DNA from: Nymphaea colorata
Taxonomy: Eukaryota > Streptophyta > Magnoliopsida > Nymphaeales > Nymphaeaceae
Reading direction: 5' to 3'
Assembly (NCBI RefSeq): GCF_008831285.2
Contig: NC_045150.1
Coordinates: 13,251,868 to 13,315,867 of the forward strand
Length of the DNA: 64,000 nucleotides
Shown here: in pieces, positions 33,353-44,569 of the stretch
Layout of the letters: each line of letters begins with the position of its first letter
Position numbering within the stretch: position 1 is the stretch's first letter
Notes under the pieces: model-generated
What the model was told of the DNA's origin: nothing
The model's database searches: none
Seen by the model: only the letters and a program-made list of their open reading frames with translations
Program-made: the position numbers and the translations under genes

Positions 33353-36300
33353 AGCACTTTCGTCATAGAATGACGTCTCGGTTTGTTTTAATAGCATGCA
33401 TCATTAGCTGTTTACTTTTTTCCAACTTGTTTGTTTTGAAGAAGGCCTAAGACAACAAAAGCTTGATGGGTATGTTTTGTGATGTCAAGTTTTTGTGCTT
33501 GCCATGCCATATCCCATGTAACCAGGCGTACGTGATTTTTTTGTGCTTTTGACATGCTTCTTTGTGGGCTTCATTTTTTATAACCATTTGATTGTTTATC
33601 TCACGGTGAAAAGTTTCCTTTTAGAGATTTGCCCCCCTTTGGAACCATAGGAGTTCTACAAAGTCATCGTCACATCTATAGTGCACATGGAACTACCAGT
33701 CTATGCATCTATGCCAAATTACAAATTTGGACTCTTGAATGCATCTCTTTATGTGAGAATGTTGAATTCAAGTTAAATTGGTGACTTTTGAACTGGTGAC
33801 GAAGAGAATTGTAGCTTTAACATAACAAGGTGAGCATAGAAATTTGCATCTTGTAACTTTAGAAAGATTAAGAAAGAATATTTGGCAATTGTTGAGCGAC
33901 TTCCTTGGACACTTGGTCTTGTGAACTATCTTAGTTTACAAAAGGATTGACTGCTGCTTTCACAGTACTTGGTTTGCATGATTAAAAAATTTTGAAAAAT
34001 TACCTATTAATGTTTGCAAAGTATGGCTGGTCCTCTTACAATCTACATATATTTTATGGTTTCACCTGTTTGTTTGTCATGCTCATTATGGACATATTTG
34101 TGTAGTTAATGATGAAGATTGACATTGTTCCTTTTATAGATTTCCAGTTGTGAAATGGAGGAGCCAAGATTTGAGTGGTGAATGGAGAGAGAGTGCCAGA
34201 CCTTTCTGGAAACTTTGGAATATATCACAATGTTTGTGGAATGGGATTTGTTGGGAAAAGGAACATTTTCTTGGGTGATTCCTCCATTTTTTGTTTGTGA
34301 AGGGTCTACTTGGTTTAATTAGAGGGTTAACAGCCAAAAAACTCCTCAATTTTGGGCCCCTCTCTCTCTTTCTCCATTGTATTGGTTCCCTCTTCAGGTG
34401 AGTTCTCTTGTCATATTCAATTGTTTTTTTTCTTGTTGGAAAGGTTTCTCCTCTTAATTATTATTTTTTGATGTGCATATATGCTTCTTCTCGTTACTTG
34501 CCATGTTCATCTCTCTCTCTTCCCTTTCGACCAAAAAATCCCACTTTTTCAGGTCTTTCAAGTGGTGAGTATTTTCTATTATCATTTCCACTTATTGTTC
34601 CGCTTTTCGCTGGAGGTACACCATTGAAATTGCTTGGGAAATGGAAGGAATCTGAATATTTAGGTGGTCAATTTATTCCTGTTGGTGGTATTTCTTACCA
34701 CTTACAGCACCATCAAGGTGATTATTTTGTTTATTCATTTCCATGCATTTAAATGATTTGTTTCGGTGCTTTTTTACCTATGTTTTTACAAGCAATATTA
34801 TTCAAATCTAATAACTTGAAGATGCATTGCAGCCTGGCTGATGTGGCAGCCAATACATTCCATGCTCTTTTCTGTATTGTTTTTGTGCTATTAGCGTTTG
34901 CACTGTTGGATAGAGGTATCTGGCTCTTCTGCTAGGGATTGGCAGGCAGTTGATGGTGAAGAGTTTTCTTTGATGTTTCTCATTTATGCCAGCTTTTGTT
35001 CTAGTCTCCAATGAGCCTTTCTTTTGTTTGTTGTTTGCTTTTTTCTTGCTTTATGTTTTTTTTCCTGGTATATAGACACACTGGGGTTAGGTACATATGG
35101 ACTGAGGTATGTTTGCTAAGGTCTTGCACTCTTGACTGCCTTCTACGTGAACGTCTCATGTCCAGGTAAATGCTCCAGCTCCAACATGGTGGTACTAAAC
35201 ATGATCATTTAGGAAATAGAAGTTAAACGCTCACCAGCTCCACACCTTTTATTTCCCTAAATAATACCATGTTGGCCTTTTTTCTGTCAAACATAAAGAG
35301 GCCCAACACCAATCTCATTAAGCATGTGCAAGCTCATTAAGAAGGTAAACACTCCAGCTCTAACGTCGTGGTACTGAACATTATGCTGCCAAGGGCACCT
35401 TTCTGTGAAGAGTTCTCCAAGGGAACTGTTGTGATATTTCTGTTTGGTATTGTATGAGCAAAAAAAACGATGGAAAAAGAAAACTGTTTGTGATGCATTA
35501 ACACCACTGAAGTGTTGTCACATGCTGTTGTTCATTGTTCCCCAAGAGAGCATTTGGTTTATCTGCAATCCCTTCTACCTTTTATCATGCCTTTTTGGGT
35601 GAAGAATCCTGATTATGACTGAGTTGACTTTTCATGAATTTCACATTCTGCTTACTTGTGGGTTGCCTTCTCTTGCATCTTTCTAAAAGAACATAAAATT
35701 TTCTACTTTTGGCTCCTACATCGATAAGTTCATGTATAAGTCCATGTCTTCCATCTTCAAATCGTATACGTCATCCTCTCTTTATTTCTCTCCTTTCCCA
35801 CTACAGAAATTACACTAGATGTGCAATGGTGCTATATTGGCCATGCAATGTGCACTAGAACAGGTGTTTAATGATGCTCAACAAAAATTGTCTTTTGTAG
35901 GTTTTAGGTGTGACGCCACAATTTGGCCTCTGTGGGCAGTTACCCGTTGGTGCTGAAGTACGAACGAGGCTCGACTCAGTCCAGCCTGCTTGTCTTGGCC
36001 GGTCACTCTGTAATTAACAACTGGGTCTTAACGCTCTTTAGTTGAACATTTATCTCCACCAATGCCCCAACTTTTTTTAAATTTTCCTTGTTCTGTCTTG
36101 AGATGCACCATCACTATTCAACCAGATCTTACATGCAGAAATGATTGCCTCTATACCTTTTTCCAACCGACACCCCAACTCACACCCAAGTCAGTTCAAC
36201 ACCCAGATCCAAACATGAGGGAGATGACCTTGTAATCAGTTTTTGGAGTGAATCATATTTAGATTAGTTAGGCATTGAAAGTGAATTAGAAGAGGAATCC

Positions 36301-37886
36301 TCTTTTCCACTGCATGAGGATTTTTGCCAAAATAGAAGCATTGGCTTGGGCAGTGATGAGGCTGAACTTAGTCTACTGTTTTGGGCTACATCTATTGCTA
36401 GTTGATCTGGTCTATCATAAACAGCGGACCCCGATTTAGGGCATTTGGTAGTAGGAATGTTTTGTTCTTTATAATTAAAAATTGGTATCAGGCCGACTGA
36501 TCGAAATCCAGCTTGACCCAGATCCGCCCTAGGTCTGGCCTGATTGCATACAAGATATATAATAACAAAACGTATATAAATATTTTTAAATTTAATAATA
36601 TATATTTTATTATTTTAAATACAATTTATATTAAAAAGATATTTTATAATTTAAAAAATATTTAAAACTTATTCCCATGGCTTAATGTATCAAGACAGTT
36701 CTATCCCACATCCTAGTTCCCAATGTATGTTACTCGTAATTAACTGCTGGTATCTGAATCCCAATTTAACCTACCAGGCATGTTTTCTTTACTTTAAATA
36801 TGTGGTCAGCTTTGCATTCTTTGTTCAATTCTAAAATAAAAAAAATAACCTCCTTAAGGATAGTGTGGCTTTTTTGAAACCCATTTGGACAATGAATTTA
36901 TTCATAAATATTCATAAATTACTGAAGCAATGGTTATAATATGAGACTGCCTCCAATTATACGCCTATATGCATCAGATATGTAGGTGCTAGCACTGGGT
37001 GTGCAGCAGCAAGAGAAAGAAAGCACTCACAGATGAAGTAGGAGTTCATATTTTGGACCTGGCTATGGAGGGAGAAATGGGGTATTGGGCGTGCAATAGG
37101 AGAGGGAGAATGGGTTCTTCATCAATTGATGGGGAGTCAAGTGAGCTGCTGGGTTTGAGCCAGAAGGATGGGAGTTGGGTGCTTGATGTGAACCAAGAGA
37201 GAGAAAGTGGGCTGGAAGCTGTACTTGATCACAGTGAGATGGGTGTTGACCAGTTTGGTGTTGCTTAAGGTGGGGAGATCAGTGGGCAAGTAGTGAGAGA
37301 AAGGATCATTTTAAAAAAATGTTGTCAAATGCCCTCTTCAATTATCCTCCATTCCTACGGGCTTCCCTATAACAGACGTTCTGAAATTTCAACTTTAGTA
37401 TAAACAATAAACTATAGGCATTTATGTTTTTAATTTACAGCGTATATAATTCAAGTATACAACCAGGGGCGGAGCCAGGGAGGCCACATGTGCCTTGGCC
37501 CCAACTTACTTTTTTTTTTTTAAATTTACGTGTAAAGTTTAGAAGATTTTATTTGTCTTATGTAAATATTTTAAAAAATGATATTTAAGCCTGTGTCAAA
37601 ATTTAGACTCTCCGCCCCTCACTGCAACCATATTGTTATGAACGTTTGATTTCTTCGATCAGTATCATGCCGCATGGGATGGTGATATATTTCGATGTAT
37701 ATATAATGTACGGTTATATATTATATTATTTGGTTCCAGTTATATATAATATATGGTTCCAATAGCATAAAATTACCAAGATGCTGAATGGAAATTTGAA
37801 ACAATATACAGTAAGCAAAAACACCTTGTGGTTTCAGTGTGCTTGATGCTTGATTGATCACTGCAACAAATGCAACTGTTTTAGGT
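33353..37886. repeat. Segmental duplication, copy B
   Basis: Partner of 1-4860. The homology starts at AGCACTTTC and ends after TTGATTGATCA plus a shared TTTTAGG. Copy B keeps about 300 bp (34832-35125) lost from copy A, apparently between TTGCA microhomologies. It lacks about 850 bp found in A, and carries a private segment of about 400 bp at 36893-37290. An 89-codon open frame in that segment (36999-37268) has no recognised relatives. Confidence 0.9.
37467..37618. mobile_element. Small hAT-type non-autonomous element
   Basis: It starts CAGGGGCGGAGCCAGGGAG and ends CTCTCCGCCCCT. The terminus matches that of the 6.2-kb hAT element (right end, reverse complement CAGGGGCGGAG). It is the allele of 4465-4615 inside the segmental duplication, so it was present before the duplication. 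No TSD could be confirmed. Confidence 0.6.
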
Positions 37887-39100
37887 ATAATCGGTGCGTT
37901 ATGGAATCGGGGATCGCGGATGAGTTGGGGGATTGTGGCTTTGGAGGCGGGATTTTCGGACTAGGCTTTTCATGTCCTTCCGTTGGCAGGACCAGCATTC
38001 GCGGGATTTTCCTTCCGGTTGATTTTCAGTGTGGTGGAGGTATGGTCTATTGAGAATCTGGCATGCATTTCATTTGCTTTTAAAAAATTTGTTCGTTTTT
38101 GTTGATGTTTTAGTGTCTTAGGATGATTAGATTGGGATAGTGGTGCTTTTTAATTACTGCATTGGTTGGCAGAAGAATTTGTGTGTGCGAACTCCTGGAT
38201 TGCATTTGTTTAGTATATGCGTGGAGGAGAGTTTGACAACTTGAGGAGGCTTGCTTTTGTTAATTTGTATTGATGGTCTTGCTTATACAATGGATGCTTG
38301 CATTTTATTGTAGTAATTTAGCAGTTGTTTCTTCACAAGGAAGTGATGATTCCAATGGATTTGTTGTATCTTTATCATCAAACACAGAAATATATTTCTG
38401 AAAATATATTTCTCAGTCATCACACACACATTAAAATGAGAATCGGAAAGATTTTTTTCCATTCCTTTATTTCAGGAAATATATTTCCAGAAATATATTT
38501 CCAATTCCAGATTTCCAGTCCATCAAACTAAGTGATTTACACAATAACATATACGATAAATTTGAATTTATGCAGATATGCAATCTGAAAAATATAAGTC
38601 TTAATTCAAGAAAAAGACAGAGGTTATAGAGGAGAAATTCATTGGGTCGCAATCACAAAAAGTGTTTTTTAGCTCAATTGAAGCATGTGATGAAGGGATA
38701 TCCTTCATTGGAGCATTGTCGTTTAAATTTCATATTTCTTTTGCAGATATCTCATTTTTCAATGGTCAGAATAAACTTTAATCGGTTGTTGTCAAGTACT
38801 TTGGGACTCCGTCCTCGGTAGCATTGATGAATAAAGTTGAGGACTGAATCCAAAATGATCTTACAAATTAACCATTTCACATGAATTGAGTTTGCCAACA
38901 AAATAACCAGTAAAGGAGTTTTCAGATGCTGCATCAAAAGCTTTTGAAAGAGGATGTTAGGAGCGAATTGTAGTAGGAATCCCACCTAGTTTATGAAAAA
39001 GGTTGATCTTTAAGTTCGTGTGTCTAGCAAGCAACTTTCTCGGCATGGTGGATTACAAGGCTGTATGAATATTAACAATGGGATCGAAATGGCTCTCTCC
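37887..39100. other. Non-coding stretch with possible MITE
   Basis: No gene is recognised. 38384-38520 carries repeated GAAATATATTTC palindromes and is flanked on both sides by CATCAAAC (38376-38383 and 38521-38528), which would suit an 8-bp TSD of a small element. Confidence 0.4.
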
Positions 39101-39123
39101 TGTTTGATGTGCTTCCTTTACTT

Positions 39124-39231
39124 CTTGCAACTGGGAAAGCTATTGAGGTTGGAGTAGATGGCATAATTGTTTCGAATCATGGTGGTCGCCAACTTGACTG
39201 TGCACCTGCTGCAATGTCTGCCCTTGAGGAG
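39124..39231 (+). pseudogene. Glycolate oxidase-like exon (pseudogene part 1)
   Basis: The frame reads [20 protein letters not shown], then [13 protein letters not shown], and ends at a GTAACG donor at 39232. Plant glycolate oxidase / 2-hydroxy-acid oxidase has [20 protein letters not shown] and ALEEV here. The catalytic His and the substrate-binding Arg of the NHGxRQLD motif are retained. The enzyme is a peroxisomal FMN flavoprotein of photorespiration. Upstream exons are not recognised, so this is a fragment. Confidence 0.75.
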
Positions 39232-39406
39232 GTAACGTCCTTTTACCTCAAATGATTCTCTTGAAAAAAACAAGCTTTTCTTTTTTCCTTCTCAAAACAG
39301 AGTGCAAGAAAACTTCTATCCATTTTGTCCTTTCCTTGACAAGCTGTTAACACGTTTAAGGGATGCATAATTCCCCTCCCTGTTGGTCTTCCTATTTCAA
39401 GCATAG

Positions 39407-39513
39407 GTTGTTCAAGCTATCGCTGGTAAAGTTCTTTTTCTGCTTGATGGAGGAATTAGGTGTTGGACAGGCACGTTGAAAGCCTGGGCTCTTGGTGGCC
39501 AAGCCATTCTGGT
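39407..39513 (+). pseudogene. Glycolate oxidase-like exon (pseudogene part 2)
   Basis: After an ATAG acceptor the same frame continues as VVQAIAGKVLFLLDGGIR, then CWTGTLKAWALGGQAIL. The family reads VVQAxxGRVPVFLDGGVRRG TDVFKALALGAxGVF, so order and splice phase (phase 0 after ALEE) are conserved. RRGTD has become RCWTG, and the following FIGRP part is not found. Sequence decay and missing exons mark it as a pseudogene. Confidence 0.75.
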
Positions 39514-39519
39514 CATCTC

Positions 39520-40888
39520 TCTCTTTCTCTCTCTATATACATGCTCGATGTGGTTACCCGTTCGCTTTATCAATTCGTTTTGCTTCATTATTTTTGAAGA
39601 TATAGCAGGAATTCATTAAGTAGTGGTCTATAGCAGGTTTTAGACTTTTTCATTTTAGGGCGTCATGGTGGTTTTGTTTTGATTTGTGCATTTTTTTTTC
39701 GAGTGTTCATGCTAACATGGTTTCATCTTAGCAAGTTCTGTTTGTGCTTTCTAGCCTGGGGTGTAGTCTATGGTTTATCATACCTTTTGATTGATTTTTA
39801 GATGTTAAAACCATAATTTGAGTCTTATTCTTAGGACCTTTCTAGGTATATCCACTGGCAGAGAAATCTTGGGGAGCCATTTCTTCCATTTGATCTTGCA
39901 CATGAGTTTTGATTAAAAGCATTTCAAACCATTCAATCCAATCCAACTCAGTCTTAAAAGTGGCTTGTTTGTTGGCTAGAAGAGTGAGTTGTTGGTGTAG
40001 ACATTTTTCCTTGGTAATCAATGATCAAACCCTCTGCAAGGAAACCTTACAACATGAGAATTTGGGGAATTCTGTCCACCACAAGGCTCTGTTTTTATGA
40101 AGAGACTTTGAGGAGAACTTGTCCCTTTTGTTGTTATCCTTTTGCAAAATCATCATTTCACAAAGTCCTTGTGTAGCCTGAACACAAAACCAGTCAAAAC
40201 TTTGGTGGATAGCCTTATATTCTGAGTCTAGCAGAGTCCAAACCTGTAGTTGCCCATTGTCATTTACCCAATGATTTTATAAATTCGGCTGCGTATGATT
40301 GGTTTATCCTGGGCTTCCTTCGAGAAAAGAGAAGAGCTTAACTCAAACCATTTCCAAAATTTCCACTCAGTTGATCACCTAATGTTATCGAAACTGGTCA
40401 CCCTTTGATACCAATGATTTTATAAATTCGGCTGCATATGATTGGATCATTTTCATTTTAAATATCACACATCTTCTATATTAAGTATCTCAGAAATGCT
40501 TGAAAGCTTCAGTAATGAATCATCAGGGCCATCAATTTTGTAGAGCCATCATGTTTTGCAGGGTAAGTCATGTCACGGCTCCCTTGGGGAAGTCACAGCT
40601 GCTTATAAGGGCCCCATTAACAAAAAAATGACAAATGAATGTTTTCAATTTTGTAGCTTGCAATCAGAATGTTATCTAAAAAAAACTCATGGCACATAGA
40701 GATCTTCATGATTTTAATACTATGGGTTGTTGTTAGATGAAGCAATATTAACTATATCTAGATTTGCACAGTTTACAGTTTATCACAGGGGAATGATGAA
40801 ATGGAAATTGAAATTCTTCTAGGATTAGGAGAATGGTGTAGAGAATGGATAAAAACAAGAAAATTTTAACAACAAAATGCTTTGGTAT
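39520..40888. other. Non-coding stretch
   Basis: AT-rich. An exact repeat (CCAATGATTTTATAAATTCG at 40268 and 40411) is the only structure noted. Confidence 0.4.
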
Positions 40889-41330
40889 CATATCGCCTAT
40901 GTCACATGGATATGGGTACGGGTACCCTATGGGTATGGATATGCAAACACTGTAATTTTCAAAATTAAAAAAAAAACATGGAATTACTAATTCACTCTTA
41001 CAATCTCATAAATCATAAGAAAGAAAGCACTAAGGCAAAATTTCCAAATCTGCAAAATCCCCAAATCGGCAAAATCACACATAGTTGAAGAATAGGATGA
41101 AGATCGACGGATTAACCGTCCAATCTTCAAACGAAAACATCCCCAAATCGGTAAGAAAAACCCAAACCAAAAAAACCCAAATGAAACATGAAACCCTAGC
41201 TGTGCAATATCAAAATGAAAAAAAAAACTTACTTGTCTGTCGCCGGCTGCCGCTAGACACCACCGGATGGCACCATTGATCGCTGGACCTCGTCGCCGTC
41301 GCCCGCCATTGAAGAACCCCACTGTCGCCA

Positions 41331-41335
41331 GTTAT
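41331..41335. repeat. TSD of Tekay element, left
   Basis: GTTAT, identical to 52227-52231. A 5-bp duplication is typical of Ty3/gypsy integrase. Confidence 0.95.
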
Positions 41336-44333
41336 TGTAATGCTCGTTGGTTCGACGGGTCGGGTCGAGCTAGGGTCCAGACCCGGAACCGACCCCCACT
41401 CGCGTAAGGGCCCGACGCGAGGCCCTTCTCCCTCGCCTTTCCCTTCCTTCTTCGTTGTCTCCGGTGGTCTCCTGTGGCAGCGCAGAGGGAGGAGAGTGAC
41501 GGTCGGGTGGTGGTGGCTGGAACGGCGACGGCGACGGCGACGGAGGTGGCAGCGGCGACGGCGGCGGCGGCTGCTGGGTAAACCCTCTCTCTCTCGTGCG
41601 ATTTTTCTTGCTCTGCCACTCATGCCCTTTTGTCTGTTTTGCTCTCTGCCGCACGTCCCCTCTTCTTCTCTCTCGCCATTTTCTTTCCCCTCTTTCCGCT
41701 GGTTCTCTACCGCTCGACCCTCTTCTCACTCACCCGCACTCCCCCGCCTGCTCTTTCTCTCTCTTCTCACCCCACGGCTGTTTTCCCCCTTGACCGAACC
41801 CTTCCTCTCTCTGTCTCTCCTCTCTGCCAGCGTCCCTTTCCTTTGTTTATTTCAGTTTTTTTTCCCAACTACTACCGTGGGTCTTTCCTAGCAACAGAGT
41901 TGTGTTAAAATTTTTGGGCGTTTGGGGTTGGTTTGCAGTTTTGGGGACGTTTTTCCCCTCTTACCTGCTAGTAGGGTGTGTAGTGAGCAGCGACAGCAAG
42001 CAATCTCGAGCATTGGCACTTGATCGGACGTGTGAAGTGGTTGCTAGAAGGGTTGTAGCAGTTTGGACGCTTGTTTGGGGTGAGCAATACCTAATCAAGC
42101 TCAAAATGATGAGTATTTATCTTTTAGAGCATGTGTAATTATGGTTCGAGCATGCTAGAGCTTAGAATTGATGATTTTGGGACGCATGTTAGTAATTTTG
42201 TTTTTGGGAGAAACTTAGGATTTGCGTTGGAAAGTGATGATTCATGTACTTAATGATCGTTTTAGCATGATGGATTAAGTTTCGAAGCTTTAAGGAAACA
42301 TGGTAGAGATTGTGAGGTTGTGGGGAAGTTTTGGAACCGTCTTAGGGAGTGTAGCGCAGACTTCGGTGAACGGGTGTATCATGAAGTTAATTAGGGATAT
42401 ATGCGTTTTGGGATGTGACTTGAGGTTGATGTCTTACTTAAAGAACGTTATTGAGGAAGGATTTAGTGACGGTTTGATTGATGGTTGAAGGCCTTGATAA
42501 TTCAAGGCAACGTCAAGACGTAAAGGAGGAGGCCTTGTGGAGAGCCCGTTGGTCGACACTACCTGTCGATGCCCTCTTGAGGCGCTGACACGTGCCTCAA
42601 GGATTTTATTTTTGTATCTGTTCATTTCTGGTTGATTGGTGTAGGAATCTAGTAGAAACCTTATTCTTGTTTATGTTTGCAGGTGCACCGGGCTCATCCC
42701 GTCGACCTTGAGTTCGAAGCTTGAGGCATTTTGAAGAATTTGGTGAGCGCGCCACAGGTATGGCAACTTTCCAGGCAAATTCCTGCCTGGGGCAATTGTG
42801 TGATTGGGTGCTCCTAGGATCAAGGGATCCTAGGATTGTGATGTTAATTGATTGACGGTTTTGTGATTGAGTATGTGTATGTTGCTTACGTGATATGAAT
42901 GGGTTAGAAAGATTATTAGTCATTCGATTTAAAAATGTTACGCATTGGCATGTGCATGCTAGAATTGATATCTGTTTAGGACAGATGAGGTGGGGTATCG
43001 AGTCGAGTGTCTCATCGACCCCAATTGTGCATTAGAAAGCATCATAGAATGATAACTGCATAGGACAGCTACGAGCCAACCGCAGATCGAGACTACTCTC
43101 TGTGGATTGGCTATGTTTTTCAAAGAGGTGATTGACATGATTGATGTGATGATTGATATAAATGTGTATGTTGTTGCATATGCATTGCCATGGGCAACGA
43201 TGCAAATGGATGTTTGGAGGGTAGTTGTACCCGTATGGTATGACGGCTAGCAATGACTGTTACTGTATGTATAGACCTCATGTGGAGGTAATCGGAGGTG
43301 TGGGTGCACTCGGGAAGTGTACTAACCTCGTGTGTTAGTCAGTCTTCTTGTGAATGTGTAACTGTAATGATAAGAATGAATAACTAAGAGATGAGAGGCC
43401 AGTGGGATGTGGCTATGTGTTTGGGAGACGTCCCCCTTGATTGCCACTGGTCTCGCCTGTCAGAGCGCAGGCGGTGCAAGGCCCCAGGGTTCTGTTGTGT
43501 GTTGTGCTTGGAGCGTTGGGCTCCTGCCTTCCCAACCTGGGTGTCCTAGGGAAGGCTGAGTATCTCACCTTGGACGTCACACATCCAGGGATGAGTGCTC
43601 TACCGCTGCAGCGGGTGAAATGGATCCATACTGTTATGGGCCACCACGGGGGTTGTCTCTCGGCTGTAGGCCGCCCGCGGTGTGCACGTGCCTGTGTTGC
43701 ACCCACAGGAACTGTTAATGCACTAAAGTTAATGAAAATGCAAAGTGTTTGACAGAATGCATGTGACTGACGTATATGTGATTGATATGAATGCAAGTGT
43801 TATGTTTAAGCATGCTTCGCATGTGACTGATGTTGTGTTAGTGTGGCCACCAAGTGGCTTTTACGTGTCGCACTCAGACGCGACATGACGATAGATGGGT
43901 TGATATTTGTCCCTTTATTTGAGCCTTACTTGAGAGGGTTTGGCATTTTTCTGGCTTGTTGCCATACTGCGAAGGCTAAGCCTTCAGTTGTTTCCTTTTT
44001 TCAGGTTTTGGTGTACCCGGGGCAGCAGGCTGAGCAGATGGCTACACTCACGTCCTACTGGGGAGGTTTTGGGTTTTGTTTTGTCCTTGTAGTGCCGGCG
44101 CGTCGGGTTTTTGGTTTTACTGATGCCTTGTTTTGATGAGGCATCGATGTTGTGATTTTGGGGCATTTTTGTCAAATGTACAATTGAATTGAAATGCTAT
44201 ATAATGGAAAGCTTGCCCCATTGTTTTGAATTGCTTGGCTCATTCCTTTTTGAACTATTGTGTAGTCACACCTCGATGTTGGATGTTAAAAAAAAAAAAA
44301 ATGTTTGAGTGTCAAAAAGGTCGGGGTGTGACA
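41336..44333 (+). repeat. 5' LTR of Tekay element
   Basis: 2998 bp, starts TGTAATGCTCG and ends GTGTGACA. It differs from the 3' LTR at 41354 (G/A), 42952 (G/C), 43880 (G/A) and by one A in the run near 44288. It contains a (CGG/CGA)n-rich patch (41520-41580) and a long pyrimidine-rich tract (41585-41880). Open frames inside it are artefacts of this composition. Confidence 0.97.
44198..44208 (+). promoter_or_regulatory. Possible TATA box in 5' LTR
   Basis: CTATATAATGG lies about 130 bp before the LTR end. The same site occurs in the 3' LTR at about 52092. It could place transcription start shortly before the primer binding site, but no other promoter element was checked. Confidence 0.3.
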
Positions 44334-44337
44334 GTTT

Positions 44338-44350
44338 TGGTATCAGAGCC
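44338..44350 (+). promoter_or_regulatory. Primer binding site (initiator Met tRNA)
   Basis: TGGTATCAGAGCC, four bases after the 5' LTR end, is complementary to the 3' end of plant initiator methionine tRNA, the usual primer of Ty3/gypsy elements. Confidence 0.95.
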
Positions 44351-44569
44351 ATGGCAAACCCCATTATGGATGTGAGTTAAAGCCTATCTGTGAAGTCGTG
44401 TTGCCCAGGTACGCATTTGTTTGATTAGGTGGTTATTGTAGTTTTGATTTTTCAAGTATAGGTATGTAATGTGATCTGTGTTTTGAACTTCGTGCTAATG
44501 CACGTTGTGATTTGACTTGTGAGTTTGGTATTGGTCGTGATTTGAGAATTAAGGATCTTGTTTGTACAG

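Noticed and set aside
36999-37268. 89-codon frame in the private segment of copy B
   Set aside because: No recognised family and absent from copy A. The composition is plausible but not enough to call a gene.
41340-41891. 183-codon open frame and overlapping frames on both strands in the LTRs (repeated at 49234-49785)
   Set aside because: They come from GGC/CGA and pyrimidine-rich low-complexity sequence inside the LTR. No domain is recognisable.
43413-43796. 103- and 127-codon frames in the LTR (also at 51307-51690)
   Set aside because: Opposite-strand shadows in non-coding LTR sequence; no family resemblance.
44338-44350. tRNA-like sequence
   Set aside because: It is only the primer binding site complementary to the 3' end of initiator tRNA, not a tRNA gene. 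I saw no tRNA, rRNA or CRISPR array in the window.
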